A stretch of 33,044 nucleotides of DNA from Streptomyces sp. AA1529 (GTDB lineage: Bacteria > Actinomycetota > Actinomycetes > Streptomycetales > Streptomycetaceae), in assembly GCF_000280905.1 (NCBI RefSeq), contig NZ_ALAP01000028.1:1-33044 (forward strand), written 5' to 3'. Below, piece after piece: positions 22,210 through 30,098 of this stretch. The stretch's first letter is position 1; every line of letters begins with the position of its first letter. A program made the position numbers and the translations under genes. The notes below the pieces were generated by a model. That model ran no database searches. It had not been told where the DNA came from and saw only the letters and a program-made list of their open reading frames with translations.

Positions 22210-24297
22210 TCACCTGCGGCTGAGGACTCCCGGCCACCAGGAGAGCGGGCCGATGTCCCGGACCAGCGCCGGCACCAGGAGGGACCGCACCACCAGGGTG
22301 TCCAGAAGGACTCCGAAGGCGACGATGAAGGCGATCTGGGCGAGGAAGGCCAGCGGGATGACGGCGAGCGCCGCGAAGGTGGCGGCCAGCACGACACCCG
22401 CCGAGGTGATGACGCCGCCGGTGGCCGTCAGGCCGCGCAGCACGCCCTCCCGCACGCCGTGCCGCAGTGACTCCTCGCGGACCCGGGACATCAGGAAGAT
22501 GTTGTAGTCCACGCCCAGGGCCACCAGGAAGACGAAACCGTACAGCGGCACCGAGGCGTCCGCTCCGCTGAAGCCGAGCAGTTCCCGGAAGACCAGCGCC
22601 GAGACGCCCAACGTGGCGAAGAAGCTGAGCGCCACGGTCGCCACCAGCAGGAGCGGCATCAGCAGCGAGCGCAGCAGCGCGACCAGGATGATCAGAATGA
22701 TGACCAGGACCACCGGCACGATCAGCGCGCGGTCGCGTTCGGCCGTCCGCTGGGTGTCGTACTGCCGGGCCGTGTAGCCGCCGACCAGCGCGTCGGAGCC
22801 CGGGACGGCCCGTACCGCCTCGCGCAGCCGCTCGACCGTGCGCTTGGCGGCATCGCTGTCCGCGGCGTCCTCCAGGGTGACCTGGAGACGGACCCTGCCG
22901 TCCACGGCCTGCGGCGCCCCGGCGTCCGGGCGGCCCTTCGCGCCCAGCGGCACGGCCGAGGCCACTCCTTCGGTGCCGAGCGCCGCCCGCCGCACCTCCG
23001 GGAGGGCCTGCTCGTCGGTGAGCACCGTGGCGGGGTTGCCGGAGCCGCCGGGGAAGTGCTCACCGAGGGTCCGCTGGGCGGCGACGGACGGCGCGTCGTT
23101 GATGAAGATCTCGTCCAGCGGCACGCCCCGGGCGTTCAGCAGCGGCACGAAGGCGCTCGCCGCGAGCAGCACCGCGAACGTGCAGGCCCAGATCCTCCGG
23201 GGCGCCCGGTCCACGGCGCGCGCCACCCGCGGCCAGACCCCGCCCCGCGCGGACGCCTCCCGCTGCTCCGCCGAGTGCGGCAGCCTGGCCGGCCAGTAGG
23301 CGAAGCGGCCGAGGAGGGCCAGTACCGCGGGGAGGAACGTCAGGGCGCTCAGCAGCGCGCAGACGATCCCGATGGAACCCACCGGTCCCAGGGCGCGGTT
23401 GTTGGTCAGGTCGCTGAGCAGGAGGGCCAGCAGACCGGCGACGACGGTTCCGGCGCTGGCCAGCACCGGCCCGACGGACCGGCGCAGGGCGGCCCGCACG
23501 GCGGCCTCGCGGTGGTGTCCCGCGCTCAGCTCCTCCCGGAACCGCGCGGTCAGCAGCAGCGCGTAGTCCGTCGCCGCGCCGATCACCAGGATGGACAGAA
23601 TGCCCTGCACCTGCCCGTCGACGCGGACCATGTCCTCCCGGGCGAGCGCGTAGACCGCCGCGCAGGCGAGTCCGAGGGCGAACACCGCACCGAGGATGAT
23701 CACCAGCGGCAGCAGCACGCTGCGGTAGACCAGGACGAGGATCAGCAGCACGGCGGCGAGGGCCACCCCGAGCAGCAGCCCGTCGATTCCGGCGAACGCG
23801 TCCGACAGGTCGGCCTGGGTGGCCGCGGGCCCGGCGAGGCGCACCGTCGTCCCGGGCACCGCCTCGGCGGCCGAGCGCAGTTTCTCCAGCGCCCCGGGCA
23901 GTTCCTCGCCCAGGTCGGGACGGAGTTGGACGACGCCCTGGAGTGCCTCGCCGTCCCGCGAGGGAATCGCGGGGGTGGGCGGACCGACCGCGCCGACGCT
24001 GTCGGCGGCCCGGTCGAGCGCACGTGAGGCGGCCCCGCGCTGCGCGCGGCTGACGGACTGCCCGTCACCGGACGTCCACACCACAATGGCGGGCAGGGTC
24101 TCCTCCTGGTCGAACGCCTTCTGTTCGTCCAGGACCTTGGTGGATTCGGCGCTGCGCGGCAGGAAGGCGGCCTCGTCGTTGGTGGCGACCTCGCCGAGCT
24201 TCCCGGCGAACGGCCCCAGCGCGCCGCCGACGGCGATCCAGACGACGAGCAGCAGAATCGGGATCGAGAGTCGGGCGAGACGCGGCGCGGACGGCAT
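22210..24297 (-). CDS. MMPL/RND-family exporter
   Basis: A 695-residue integral membrane exporter of the MMPL family, which uses the proton gradient to move lipids or small hydrophobic compounds outward. It has the two-repeat RND layout: one helix at the N-terminus (about 9-30), a large external loop, a block of five helices (about 170-340), then a second helix near 370, a second loop (about 390-520) and five more helices (about 530-680). Acidic and glycine-rich segments such as G-A-A-T-D-Y-A-L-L and A-L-G-V-D-Y-N-I-F-L mark the two MMPL repeats. The ATG at 24297 has GGAGG upstream. A MarR gene lies directly upstream on the same strand, and a 33-bp palindrome sits between them, so MarR control is likely. 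Confidence 0.9.
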   Translation of the reverse strand: MPSAPRLARLSIPILLLVVWIAVGGALGPFAGKLGEVATNDEAAFLPRSAESTKVLDEQKAFDQEETLPAIVVWTSGDGQSVSRAQRGAASRALDRAADSVGAVGPPTPAIPSRDGEALQGVVQLRPDLGEELPGALEKLRSAAEAVPGTTVRLAGPAATQADLSDAFAGIDGLLLGVALAAVLLILVLVYRSVLLPLVIILGAVFALGLACAAVYALAREDMVRVDGQVQGILSILVIGAATDYALLLTARFREELSAGHHREAAVRAALRRSVGPVLASAGTVVAGLLALLLSDLTNNRALGPVGSIGIVCALLSALTFLPAVLALLGRFAYWPARLPHSAEQREASARGGVWPRVARAVDRAPRRIWACTFAVLLAASAFVPLLNARGVPLDEIFINDAPSVAAQRTLGEHFPGGSGNPATVLTDEQALPEVRRAALGTEGVASAVPLGAKGRPDAGAPQAVDGRVRLQVTLEDAADSDAAKRTVERLREAVRAVPGSDALVGGYTARQYDTQRTAERDRALIVPVVLVIILIILVALLRSLLMPLLLVATVALSFFATLGVSALVFRELLGFSGADASVPLYGFVFLVALGVDYNIFLMSRVREESLRHGVREGVLRGLTATGGVITSAGVVLAATFAALAVIPLAFLAQIAFIVAFGVLLDTLVVRSLLVPALVRDIGPLSWWPGVLSRR

Positions 24298-24335
24298 GCA
24301 TCCTCCGGGGGGCTGCGAGTGGCTGCGGGGAAATC

Positions 24336-24368
24336 AGTTCAACGATTGGCTATCTTAATCATTGAACT
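24336..24368. promoter_or_regulatory. 33-bp palindromic operator, likely MarR site
   Basis: AGTTCAACGATT (24336-24347) and AATCATTGAACT (24357-24368) are inverted with one mismatch in 12 and a 9-base spacer. The site lies 39 bases before the exporter ATG. On the minus strand the spacer includes TAAGAT, a possible -10, so a bound repressor would cover the promoter. It is very A+T-rich compared with its surroundings. Confidence 0.65.
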
Positions 24369-24424
24369 AACTTGTTCCGCACCTCGCCGACCGCCCGGCC
24401 GCGCACTCCGGCGCCGCGAAGCCC

Positions 24425-24922
24425 TCAGCTTTCGCCCCCGCGGAGGGCGGCGAGCTCCTGGTTCAGCAGGGCGAGAAAGCGCAGCACCACCCGCTGTTCC
24501 TCGTCGTCGAGTTGCGCGCGGGCACGGTCGGTCGCCTGCGCCAGCGGCCGGAAGTACCCGCGCGCAGCCGCCCGCGCGTCGCTGGGATAGTGCAGGCGGA
24601 CCACCCGCCGGTCGGCCGGATCCCTGGAGCGCCGCACATGCCCGGCCCGCTCCAGCCGGTCCAGGCAGGCCGTCACCGCACCGGAGGTGAGCCCCAGATG
24701 CTCCCGCAGCAGCCCCGGGGTGAGCGGCTCCTCCGCGTCGAGGATCGCGGCGAGCGCGGCGGCGTCGGTGGCGTGCAGCCCCTGGGCGGCGGCGAATCCG
24801 TGGACCAGCCGGCCGAACTCCCCGTTCATCCTGCGCAGCGCCACGGCGAACTGCTGGAGATCCACGGGACCGGTCCCGGCGGTACCGCCGTCCGGCTGCC
24901 GGCCCCCGTCTGCACTGGTCAT
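24425..24922 (-). CDS. MarR-family regulator
   Basis: A 165-residue MarR-type regulator. The winged helix-turn-helix spans about 60-125: L-R-E-H-L-G-L-T-S-G-A-V-T-A-C-L-D-R-L-E as the DNA-reading helices, followed by the wing R-S-R-D-P-A-D-R-R-V-V-R-L with the family's D-x-R motif. Terminal helices form the dimer interface. MarR proteins usually repress a neighbouring exporter and let go when they bind its substrate. It lies upstream of and in line with the MMPL exporter, with the palindromic operator between them. The ATG at 24922 lacks a good Shine-Dalgarno sequence; TATAGA ends eight bases before it, so the transcript may be leaderless. Confidence 0.88.
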   Translation of the reverse strand: MTSADGGRQPDGGTAGTGPVDLQQFAVALRRMNGEFGRLVHGFAAAQGLHATDAAALAAILDAEEPLTPGLLREHLGLTSGAVTACLDRLERAGHVRRSRDPADRRVVRLHYPSDARAAARGYFRPLAQATDRARAQLDDEEQRVVLRFLALLNQELAALRGGES

Positions 24923-25012
24923 CCGGCCACTCTATAGAAGAGCCCGGCCACCCGGCCGCCCGCGGCGAGGCCCCCGAAACGGACGCCGAGCCGCGAAGCG
25001 GGACACCCGCTC

Positions 25013-26296
25013 CTACAGGAACCGGCGGATGGGGAGCACCGCAGCCTCCTTGAGACGCTCGGTGCCCGGGCGCCGCCGCCAGCGGCCGGCGGTGATGCGC
25101 TCCGCGTCGGCCCAGTCCGCGGTGAAGTGGTCGTCGAGCGTCGCCGTGAACCGCTCGTCGATGACGGCCAGCATCACCTCCTCGTCGTGTTCGAGGGAGC
25201 GGCGGTTGAGGTTCGTGGAGCCGGTGAGGGCGACGATGCCGTCGACGGTGACGACCTTGGCGTGCATCATCGTGGGCCGGTACTCGGCGATCCGCACACC
25301 GGCCCGCAGCAGGTCGTCGTAGACATGCCTGCCGCCCAGCCGGGAGACGCGCTTGTCGGTGTGCGGTCCCGGGAGCAGGATCTCCACCCGCACACCGCGC
25401 CGCGCCGTCCGGCTCATCAGGTCGACGAAGTAGTCGTCCGGGGTGAAGTACGCGGTGCACAGCCGCACCCGCTCACGTGCCGACTCCAGCACGACACGCA
25501 GCAGCGTCTGCATGTCCTGCCACCCGAAGCTGGCCGAACCGCGGACGACCTGGACGAGGGCCGTGCCCGGGGTGTCCTGCTCGACGAACCGGTCGGCCTC
25601 GTCGAAGAGTTCGTCGTGGCATTCGGCCCAGTTCTGGGCGAACGCGGCCGAGACGCCGTCGACCGCGGGGCCGCGCACCTCGACATGGGTGTCGCGCCAC
25701 TCCCCCGGGTGCCGCGCGTCCCCGCACCACTCCTGGGCGATGCCCACGCCGCCGGTGAAGGCGGTGCGCTCGTCGACGACCAGGGCCTTGCGGTGGCAGC
25801 GGTGGTTCTGCTTGAAGGGCGAGACCCACATCGGCTTGCGGAACCACTGCACGGCGACGCCCGCCCGTTCCATGTCCGCCAGCAGGGATTTCTCGATGGG
25901 CCTGCTGCCGAAACCGTCCAGGAGCAGCCGCACCCGCACCCCGTTCCGCGCCCGCTCGCCGAGTGCGTGGGCGAATTCGTGCGCGATCTCGCCCTGCCAG
26001 TACACGAACGTCATCATGTCGATGGTGTGCCGGGCTTCCCGGATCGCCCGCAGCATGGCGGGGAAGATCTCGTCACCGTTGCGGAGGACCCGCAGCGCGT
26101 TGCCCTCGGTGGCGGCGACGCCGATCAGCCGCTCCAGCCGTCTGCGTATGTACTGTTCGCGCTCACGTACCGACTCCGCCGGCCGGCCCTCGACGCCGGC
26201 GGCGGCCGGCACGCGGGTCGGCCGCTCGGCCGTGGGCGCGGCGGCGGCCTGCGCGGCCGGGGCGTCTCCCGGCACTGCCGGGTCCTGCGCCGTCAC
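25013..26296 (-). CDS. phospholipase D / cardiolipin synthase-like protein
   Basis: A 427-residue phosphatidyltransferase-superfamily protein with two HKD motifs: H-R-K-A-L-V-V-D (His168, Lys170, Asp175) and H-A-K-V-V-T-V-D (His345, Lys347, Asp352), each followed by a Gly-rich turn. The family includes cardiolipin synthases and phospholipases. The usual N-terminal membrane helices of ClsA are absent, as in ClsB-type enzymes. The first 45 residues are Ala/Pro-rich and likely disordered. The C-terminus L-P-I-R-R-F-L is basic and could touch the membrane. The start is uncertain: GTG at 26296 is taken because the open frame upstream loses family-like composition, but its ribosome site (GGTGAG) is weak. 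The reaction is inferred from motifs only. Confidence 0.85.
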   Translation of the reverse strand: MTAQDPAVPGDAPAAQAAAAPTAERPTRVPAAAGVEGRPAESVREREQYIRRRLERLIGVAATEGNALRVLRNGDEIFPAMLRAIREARHTIDMMTFVYWQGEIAHEFAHALGERARNGVRVRLLLDGFGSRPIEKSLLADMERAGVAVQWFRKPMWVSPFKQNHRCHRKALVVDERTAFTGGVGIAQEWCGDARHPGEWRDTHVEVRGPAVDGVSAAFAQNWAECHDELFDEADRFVEQDTPGTALVQVVRGSASFGWQDMQTLLRVVLESARERVRLCTAYFTPDDYFVDLMSRTARRGVRVEILLPGPHTDKRVSRLGGRHVYDDLLRAGVRIAEYRPTMMHAKVVTVDGIVALTGSTNLNRRSLEHDEEVMLAVIDERFTATLDDHFTADWADAERITAGRWRRRPGTERLKEAAVLPIRRFL

Positions 26297-26583
26297 CGTC
26301 TCACCGGTCCGGACTGCGGATGGCCGGGGCGCCGGGCCGCGAAGTGCACCGGGCGCGCGCAGCTCCCCGTCGCGCGGTACGCCACCGCTTCGGGAGCGGT
26401 GCGCTGGTGTACGGCGGGCGGCGCCGGGTGGGCCGGCGCGGTCGGGGCTGTGGTGGGCACGGTGATCCTTTCGCTGGGGAGCCGTTCGAGCGGGACCGGC
26501 TCGCCGGCAAGACGGGTGGGGTGGGAGTGTCAACCGGTCCGCAGGCGGCGCGCGAAGCGGCCCGCGGACGGCGGCAGGCGCTC

Positions 26584-26913
26584 TCACACCGCGGCGGCGG
26601 GCCGGGGCGCCCGCTGCGGCGCCTCCGGCGCCGCGACGACCGCCACCGCGATCTCCGGCGGTTCGGGGCGCTCCGCGGGGACGTCCTCGGCGGACAGCAG
26701 GGAGTCGTCGCCGACGCGGGCGCCGGGCAGCCGGTGCCGGGCGGCGACGAGAGCCGTGTCGATGTCCCGGGTACCGGTCGAGACGCACAGCGTGTAGGCG
26801 ATGTCGTTCATACGCTGCTGCACCCCGGGGGAACCGTCCTCGGCCCGCAGGACACTCAGGGCCGCGTACTGCTCGACGAGGTCGCGGAGGACGGCGGGGT
26901 GGGCGAGCAGCAT
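26584..26913 (-). CDS. DUF5133 family protein
   Basis: A 109-residue protein of the Streptomyces DUF5133 family, function unknown. The conserved core is residues 1-75: L-L-A-H-P-A-V-L-R-D-L-V-E-Q-Y, R-M-N-D-I-A-Y-T-L-C-V-S-T-G-T-R and A-L-V-A-A-R-H-R-L-P-G-A. The tail is Pro/Ala-rich. The ATG at 26913 with AAGGGA upstream gives the start usual in this family. However the frame stays open upstream to an ATG at 27174 with an excellent GGGAGGAG site, which would add 87 Arg/Pro-rich residues (see findings). It lies just downstream of the sigma factor gene on the same strand. Members are often found near stress or development regulators; a direct role is not known. Confidence 0.8.
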   Translation of the reverse strand: MLLAHPAVLRDLVEQYAALSVLRAEDGSPGVQQRMNDIAYTLCVSTGTRDIDTALVAARHRLPGARVGDDSLLSAEDVPAERPEPPEIAVAVVAAPEAPQRAPRPAAAV

Positions 26914-27433
26914 GGCAGGGGTCCCTTCAGGAGATGTGGAGGAGGAGCGGCCCGGACGAGCGGGCGCGGGGCGGAACGCGGCGGCGGGTGCGGGCCGCCG
27001 GTGCCGGGAGTCGGGTGGCAGCGGCCCGGCGGGGGCTCGTTCGCACTCCGGCCGCGCCGGTTGGCGGGCGCGCCGGGCGGAGTCCCGTGCCGGGGAGCGG
27101 AGGCACCCGGGAGGCGCGGCGGTCCTCCGGTGGGCGCGGCGGTGTCGCCGGGCCCGGTACCGGTCGGCACCCATGGGTTCTCCTCCCGCTGTCGTCGACG
27201 GTGCACAGCGCGGGGAGAGGGGCTCGGGAGCACACGCGGGCCACGAGGGGCATCTCCTCCGCGTATGTGCCTGTTCTCCCAAGCACGTGTCCGCACTTCT
27301 CACCGGCTTCGGCCGCGGTAAACCTCACGCCTCGCAGGGTTGCGTACCGGACCGGACAGCGGGCGTCGGCCCGGCAGCCGGGCACCGGCCGGGGCGGACC
27401 GCTCGGCCCGGTGCCGCCGCGGTACCCCACCGG
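26914..27433 (-). other. long leader region before the DUF5133 gene
   Basis: About 520 bases between the sigma factor stop and the conserved DUF5133 start. The part from 27174 to 26914 is an in-frame extension of the DUF5133 reading frame, starting with ATG and a strong ribosome site; its translation is Arg/Pro/Ala-rich without family features. From 27175 to 27433 I see no gene. No clear promoter or terminator could be placed. Confidence 0.4.
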
Positions 27434-28666
27434 TCAGGCGGTGCCACCGTCCGGCGCGGAGCCCGCCGCCGCGGTGACGCACGGCACGGGGGCATGAGGC
27501 CGCGATGCCGCCCAGCGCGTCAGCTCGGCGGCGCGGTAGAGGAGTTCGGCGCCCCGCTTCCCTGCGGCCGCGGGGAATCTCTCGTCGTTGGCGCGCGCCC
27601 AGCGCAGCGCGGCCAGGGAAATGCCGGGCAGCAGCAGCTCATGGGCCTGCCGCAGCCCCAGCAGTTCCTGCTCCTCCGGAGCCGTGTCCGGCCGGCCCGC
27701 AGCGCCGCGGGACTGCCCACCGCTGTCCGCGGGGGCCGGCGCGGGGTCCGGGACCGGCTGGGAAGGTGAGCTGCGGGCAGCTGCCGTGGCTCCGGAGGAG
27801 GCACGGGGCCGGTCGGGCTGCTGCGTCATGGCGGTGCGCAGCCGGGCCAGCAGGCGGCTGAGGAGCCGGGAGACGTGCATCTGCGAGACTCCCAGCCGTT
27901 CGCCGATCTCGGCCTGGGTGAGTTCGTCCACGAAGCGGTGGTGCAGCAGGATCCGGTCGCGTTCGTCCAGTTCCGCGATCAGCGGGGCCAGCGTCTGGAA
28001 GTCCTCCACCAGTTCGAACGCGGGGTCGGGCCCTCCGATGCAGTCCGCGAGGGCGCGGCCGTCCTCGGCGCCGCCCGCGACCGCGGCGTCCAGCGAGGTG
28101 GTGGTGTAGCCGTTGGCGGCCTTGCGCGCCTCGATGACCTCGCTCTCGGGCAGCGACATCAGCGCCGCGAGCTCCGCCACGGTCGGCTCCCGGTCGAGCC
28201 GGGAGCGCAGTTCCTCGTCGGCGCGGGCGAGCTGCTCCCTGGCCTCCTGGAGCCGCCGGGGGACGTGCACCGCCCAGGTGGTGTCGCGGAAGAACCGCCG
28301 GATCTCCCCCACGATGCACGGGACGGCGAACGTGGTGAAGGCGACCTCACGCGAGACCTGGAACCGCTCGATGGCCTTGATCAGCCCGATCGTGCCGACC
28401 TGGACGACGTCCTCCAGGTCCTCGGGACGGGTGGAGAACCTGGACGCGGCGTAGCGGACCAGGGACAGGTTCATCTCGATGAGGGTGTTGCGGACGTACT
28501 GGTAGGCGTCCGTGCCCTCCTCCAGTTCGTCCAGCCGGGCGAGGAACTGCTTGGTCAGCGCCCGGGCGTCCCGGGCCGGGATCCGGGAGGGCGACTCGAT
28601 CACAGGGAGACCGGTACCCCCGCGAGAACCGATGTGCCCGCGTTCCGTCGAATCGGTCACCGTCAT
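27434..28666 (-). CDS. SigB/SigF/SigG-type sigma factor with extra C-terminal HTH-like domain
   Basis: A 410-residue alternative sigma factor. Region 2 lies at about 55-125 (M-N-L-S-L-V-R-Y, D-L-E-D-V-V-Q-V-G-T-I-G-L-I-K-A-I, F-T-T-F-A). Region 3 is at about 145-190, and region 4 at about 230-280 with Q-A-E-I-G-E-R-L-G-V-S-Q-M-H-V-S-R-L-L. Members normally end soon after region 4. Here a Pro/Ala/Ser-rich linker (285-330) leads to a compact extra domain (332-388) with G-I-S-L-A-A-L-R-W-A-R-A, F-P and L-L-Y-R-A-A-E-L-T-R-W-A. This pattern resembles excisionase/MerR-like helix-turn-helix domains. The ATG at 28666 is preceded by AGG at six bases. An RsbW-like ATPase gene lies directly upstream and is its probable anti-sigma partner. 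Confidence 0.88.
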   Translation of the reverse strand: MTVTDSTERGHIGSRGGTGLPVIESPSRIPARDARALTKQFLARLDELEEGTDAYQYVRNTLIEMNLSLVRYAASRFSTRPEDLEDVVQVGTIGLIKAIERFQVSREVAFTTFAVPCIVGEIRRFFRDTTWAVHVPRRLQEAREQLARADEELRSRLDREPTVAELAALMSLPESEVIEARKAANGYTTTSLDAAVAGGAEDGRALADCIGGPDPAFELVEDFQTLAPLIAELDERDRILLHHRFVDELTQAEIGERLGVSQMHVSRLLSRLLARLRTAMTQQPDRPRASSGATAAARSSPSQPVPDPAPAPADSGGQSRGAAGRPDTAPEEQELLGLRQAHELLLPGISLAALRWARANDERFPAAAGKRGAELLYRAAELTRWAASRPHAPVPCVTAAAGSAPDGGTA

Positions 28667-28887
28667 GAGCGCCTCATCTCCCTCGGACTGCGCGCCGGCT
28701 TCCGTGCGCGGCGGCCGCTTCCCGGCCGCACTCTCCACATGCCCGCGAAACGCGAGGTCATGGCACCCGAATCGGCGATCCATCTCACGTGCCCGTGGCG
28801 GCTCCGGGCCCCGAGGGAACCGGAAGTCGCCGCTCCTCGCGCGCGGCAGGCGCTTCCGGGCCGTCGGCGGGCACGTCGGGGGGCCGC

Positions 28888-29262
28888 TCAGGCGGCCTGC
28901 GCCGGCAGGTCGGGCCAGCGCGCGCTGACCGTCTTGCCGGGTCCGTCGACGGTGACTTGCACCGAAGGGGTGAGCGCGTGCACCAGATGCATGCCCCACC
29001 CGCCGGACCCGTCCAGTGCACCGGCGCGCACGCCCGGCAGTTCCCGGCTCGCGTCCCGCACCTCGGCGCTCAGGACACCGCCGGCCCGGTCGATCACCAG
29101 CAGCCAGGAGCCCGATGTGTGGCGCTCGGCGTTGACGACGAGTTCGGTGACCACGGTTCCCACCGTGGTGGCGTCGATGCCCGGGCAGTGTTCCGCCACA
29201 TAGGAGGCGGCCAGAGCACGGGCGTCGGCGACGGACGCTTCGTCGGAATGAAGTGACAACAC
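28888..29262 (-). CDS. RsbW-like ATP-binding anti-sigma factor / serine kinase
   Basis: A 124-residue single-domain protein of the HATPase_c fold. The N-box E-L-V-V-N-A-E-R-H lies at 40-48 with Asn44 as the magnesium ligand. The G1-like V-R-D-A-S-R is at 68-73 with Asp70, and the glycine-rich lid G-S-G-G-W-G-M-H-L-V is at 85-94. No other domain is present, as in Streptomyces RsbW-type proteins, which bind a sigma factor and phosphorylate a STAS antagonist. The start is GTG at 29262, with AGGAGG six bases upstream. The SigB-type sigma gene lies 221 bases downstream on the same strand, so this is its likely partner. No STAS gene is adjacent. Confidence 0.85.
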   Translation of the reverse strand: MLSLHSDEASVADARALAASYVAEHCPGIDATTVGTVVTELVVNAERHTSGSWLLVIDRAGGVLSAEVRDASRELPGVRAGALDGSGGWGMHLVHALTPSVQVTVDGPGKTVSARWPDLPAQAA

Positions 29263-29446
29263 GATGTTCCTCCTCTTCCGTTCGCCTCCCGTATGCCCGA
29301 CCGCACCGCTCGACACACGCCTCGACAAGAGCGCCTGTGAGATCCGGGCGAGACGGAATGGAGCACGAATGTCACCTTTTCGTACCGTCACACACCGGCA
29401 GTTCGCCGGTCGACGCCGACCGGCGGGCCGACGAGGCACTCAGAGC

Positions 29447-29689
29447 TCAGAGCGGAAAGCGCCCGCGCGCCCTGCGCCCCGCCGAACCGCTCCGCCCGAC
29501 GGCCTTCTGACTGCTGCGGAAGGGCTTGCTGAACAACCGGCCCAGCACTCCCGGGGCCTTGCCCGCGGCGCGGGTCCCGACGCCCAGCGTCCGCTGGGTC
29601 CCACGCTCCGGGCGGCGGGACGACCGCGGCGCGAGAAACGCCAGGACGAGCAGGACCACGCACACCGCGACGATGCCGACGACGGCCAT
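29447..29689 (-). CDS. small membrane protein (DUF6411-like)
   Basis: An 80-residue protein with one N-terminal hydrophobic helix (residues 2-20, A-V-V-G-I-V-A-V-C-V-V-L-L-V-L-A-F) and a basic, Ser/Gly/Arg-rich tail ending R-A-R-G-R-F-P-L. This layout matches a widespread Streptomyces small protein that I believe is DUF6411; the family number is from memory. Function is unknown. The basic tail should face the cytoplasm. The ATG at 29689 is preceded by GGGAGGG at nine bases. It lies upstream of the RsbW-like gene on the same strand, about 185 bases away. Confidence 0.7.
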   Translation of the reverse strand: MAVVGIVAVCVVLLVLAFLAPRSSRRPERGTQRTLGVGTRAAGKAPGVLGRLFSKPFRSSQKAVGRSGSAGRRARGRFPL

Positions 29690-30098
29690 GATGCAGCACC
29701 CTCCCTGAGTTCGGCGGTGACCGCGCCGGGTGCGCGCCACCGCGTCGGGGGCCGCCGGGTGTCCGCCCTCCCCCGGAGCAAACCGGCGCACCTGCGCGGC
29801 CGGACACGCCGGGGGCACCCCGTACTCCCCGCCTCGGTACTCCCCACCCCGCCGTCGGTGCAGGCGGGAGTGGCCGCCCGAGCCGCTTTCTTACTGGAGG
29901 GTAGGCACGATCCACCCCTTGTTATACAGTCCGTCTAACAAGGGAGTCCGGGGGGCCTTGCGTCCGCCTCGCCGAGCCGCGCCGGCGGCCCGGCCCGCAG
30001 AGCCCGAATCCGGGCACACCTCCACCGGCACACCAGCACCCGTACCGCACCGACGGGGGCCGGGAACGGCCCGCTGTCCGAACCCGAGGAGTCGCAGC
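29690..30098. other. divergent intergenic region with operator and direct repeat
   Basis: About 410 bases between the small membrane protein gene (minus) and the diiron oxygenase gene (plus), with no gene seen. It holds a 29-bp palindrome at 29916-29944. It also holds a direct repeat, GTACTCCCC at 29822-29830 and 29837-29845 (15-base period), near the promoter side of the minus-strand gene. The distance from the palindrome to the oxygenase ATG is about 155 bases. Confidence 0.5.
29916..29944. promoter_or_regulatory. 29-bp palindromic operator before the diiron oxygenase operon
   Basis: CCCTTGTTATAC (29916-29927) and GTCTAACAAGGG (29933-29944) are inverted with one mismatch in 12 and a 5-base spacer. 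The inner TTATAC/GTCTAA halves resemble TetR-family operators. The left arm contains TATACA, a possible -10, but no good -35 was found. No regulator gene is adjacent. Confidence 0.65.

Noticed and set aside
24336..24368. The palindrome before the exporter as a terminator of the MarR gene
   Set aside because: It is A+T-rich, has a 9-base spacer and lies at promoter distance from the exporter start, which fits an operator better than a terminator.
27421..27427. GGGGTACC on the minus strand as a SigB-type -10 for the DUF5133 gene
   Set aside because: No matching GNNT element at 14-16 bases upstream.
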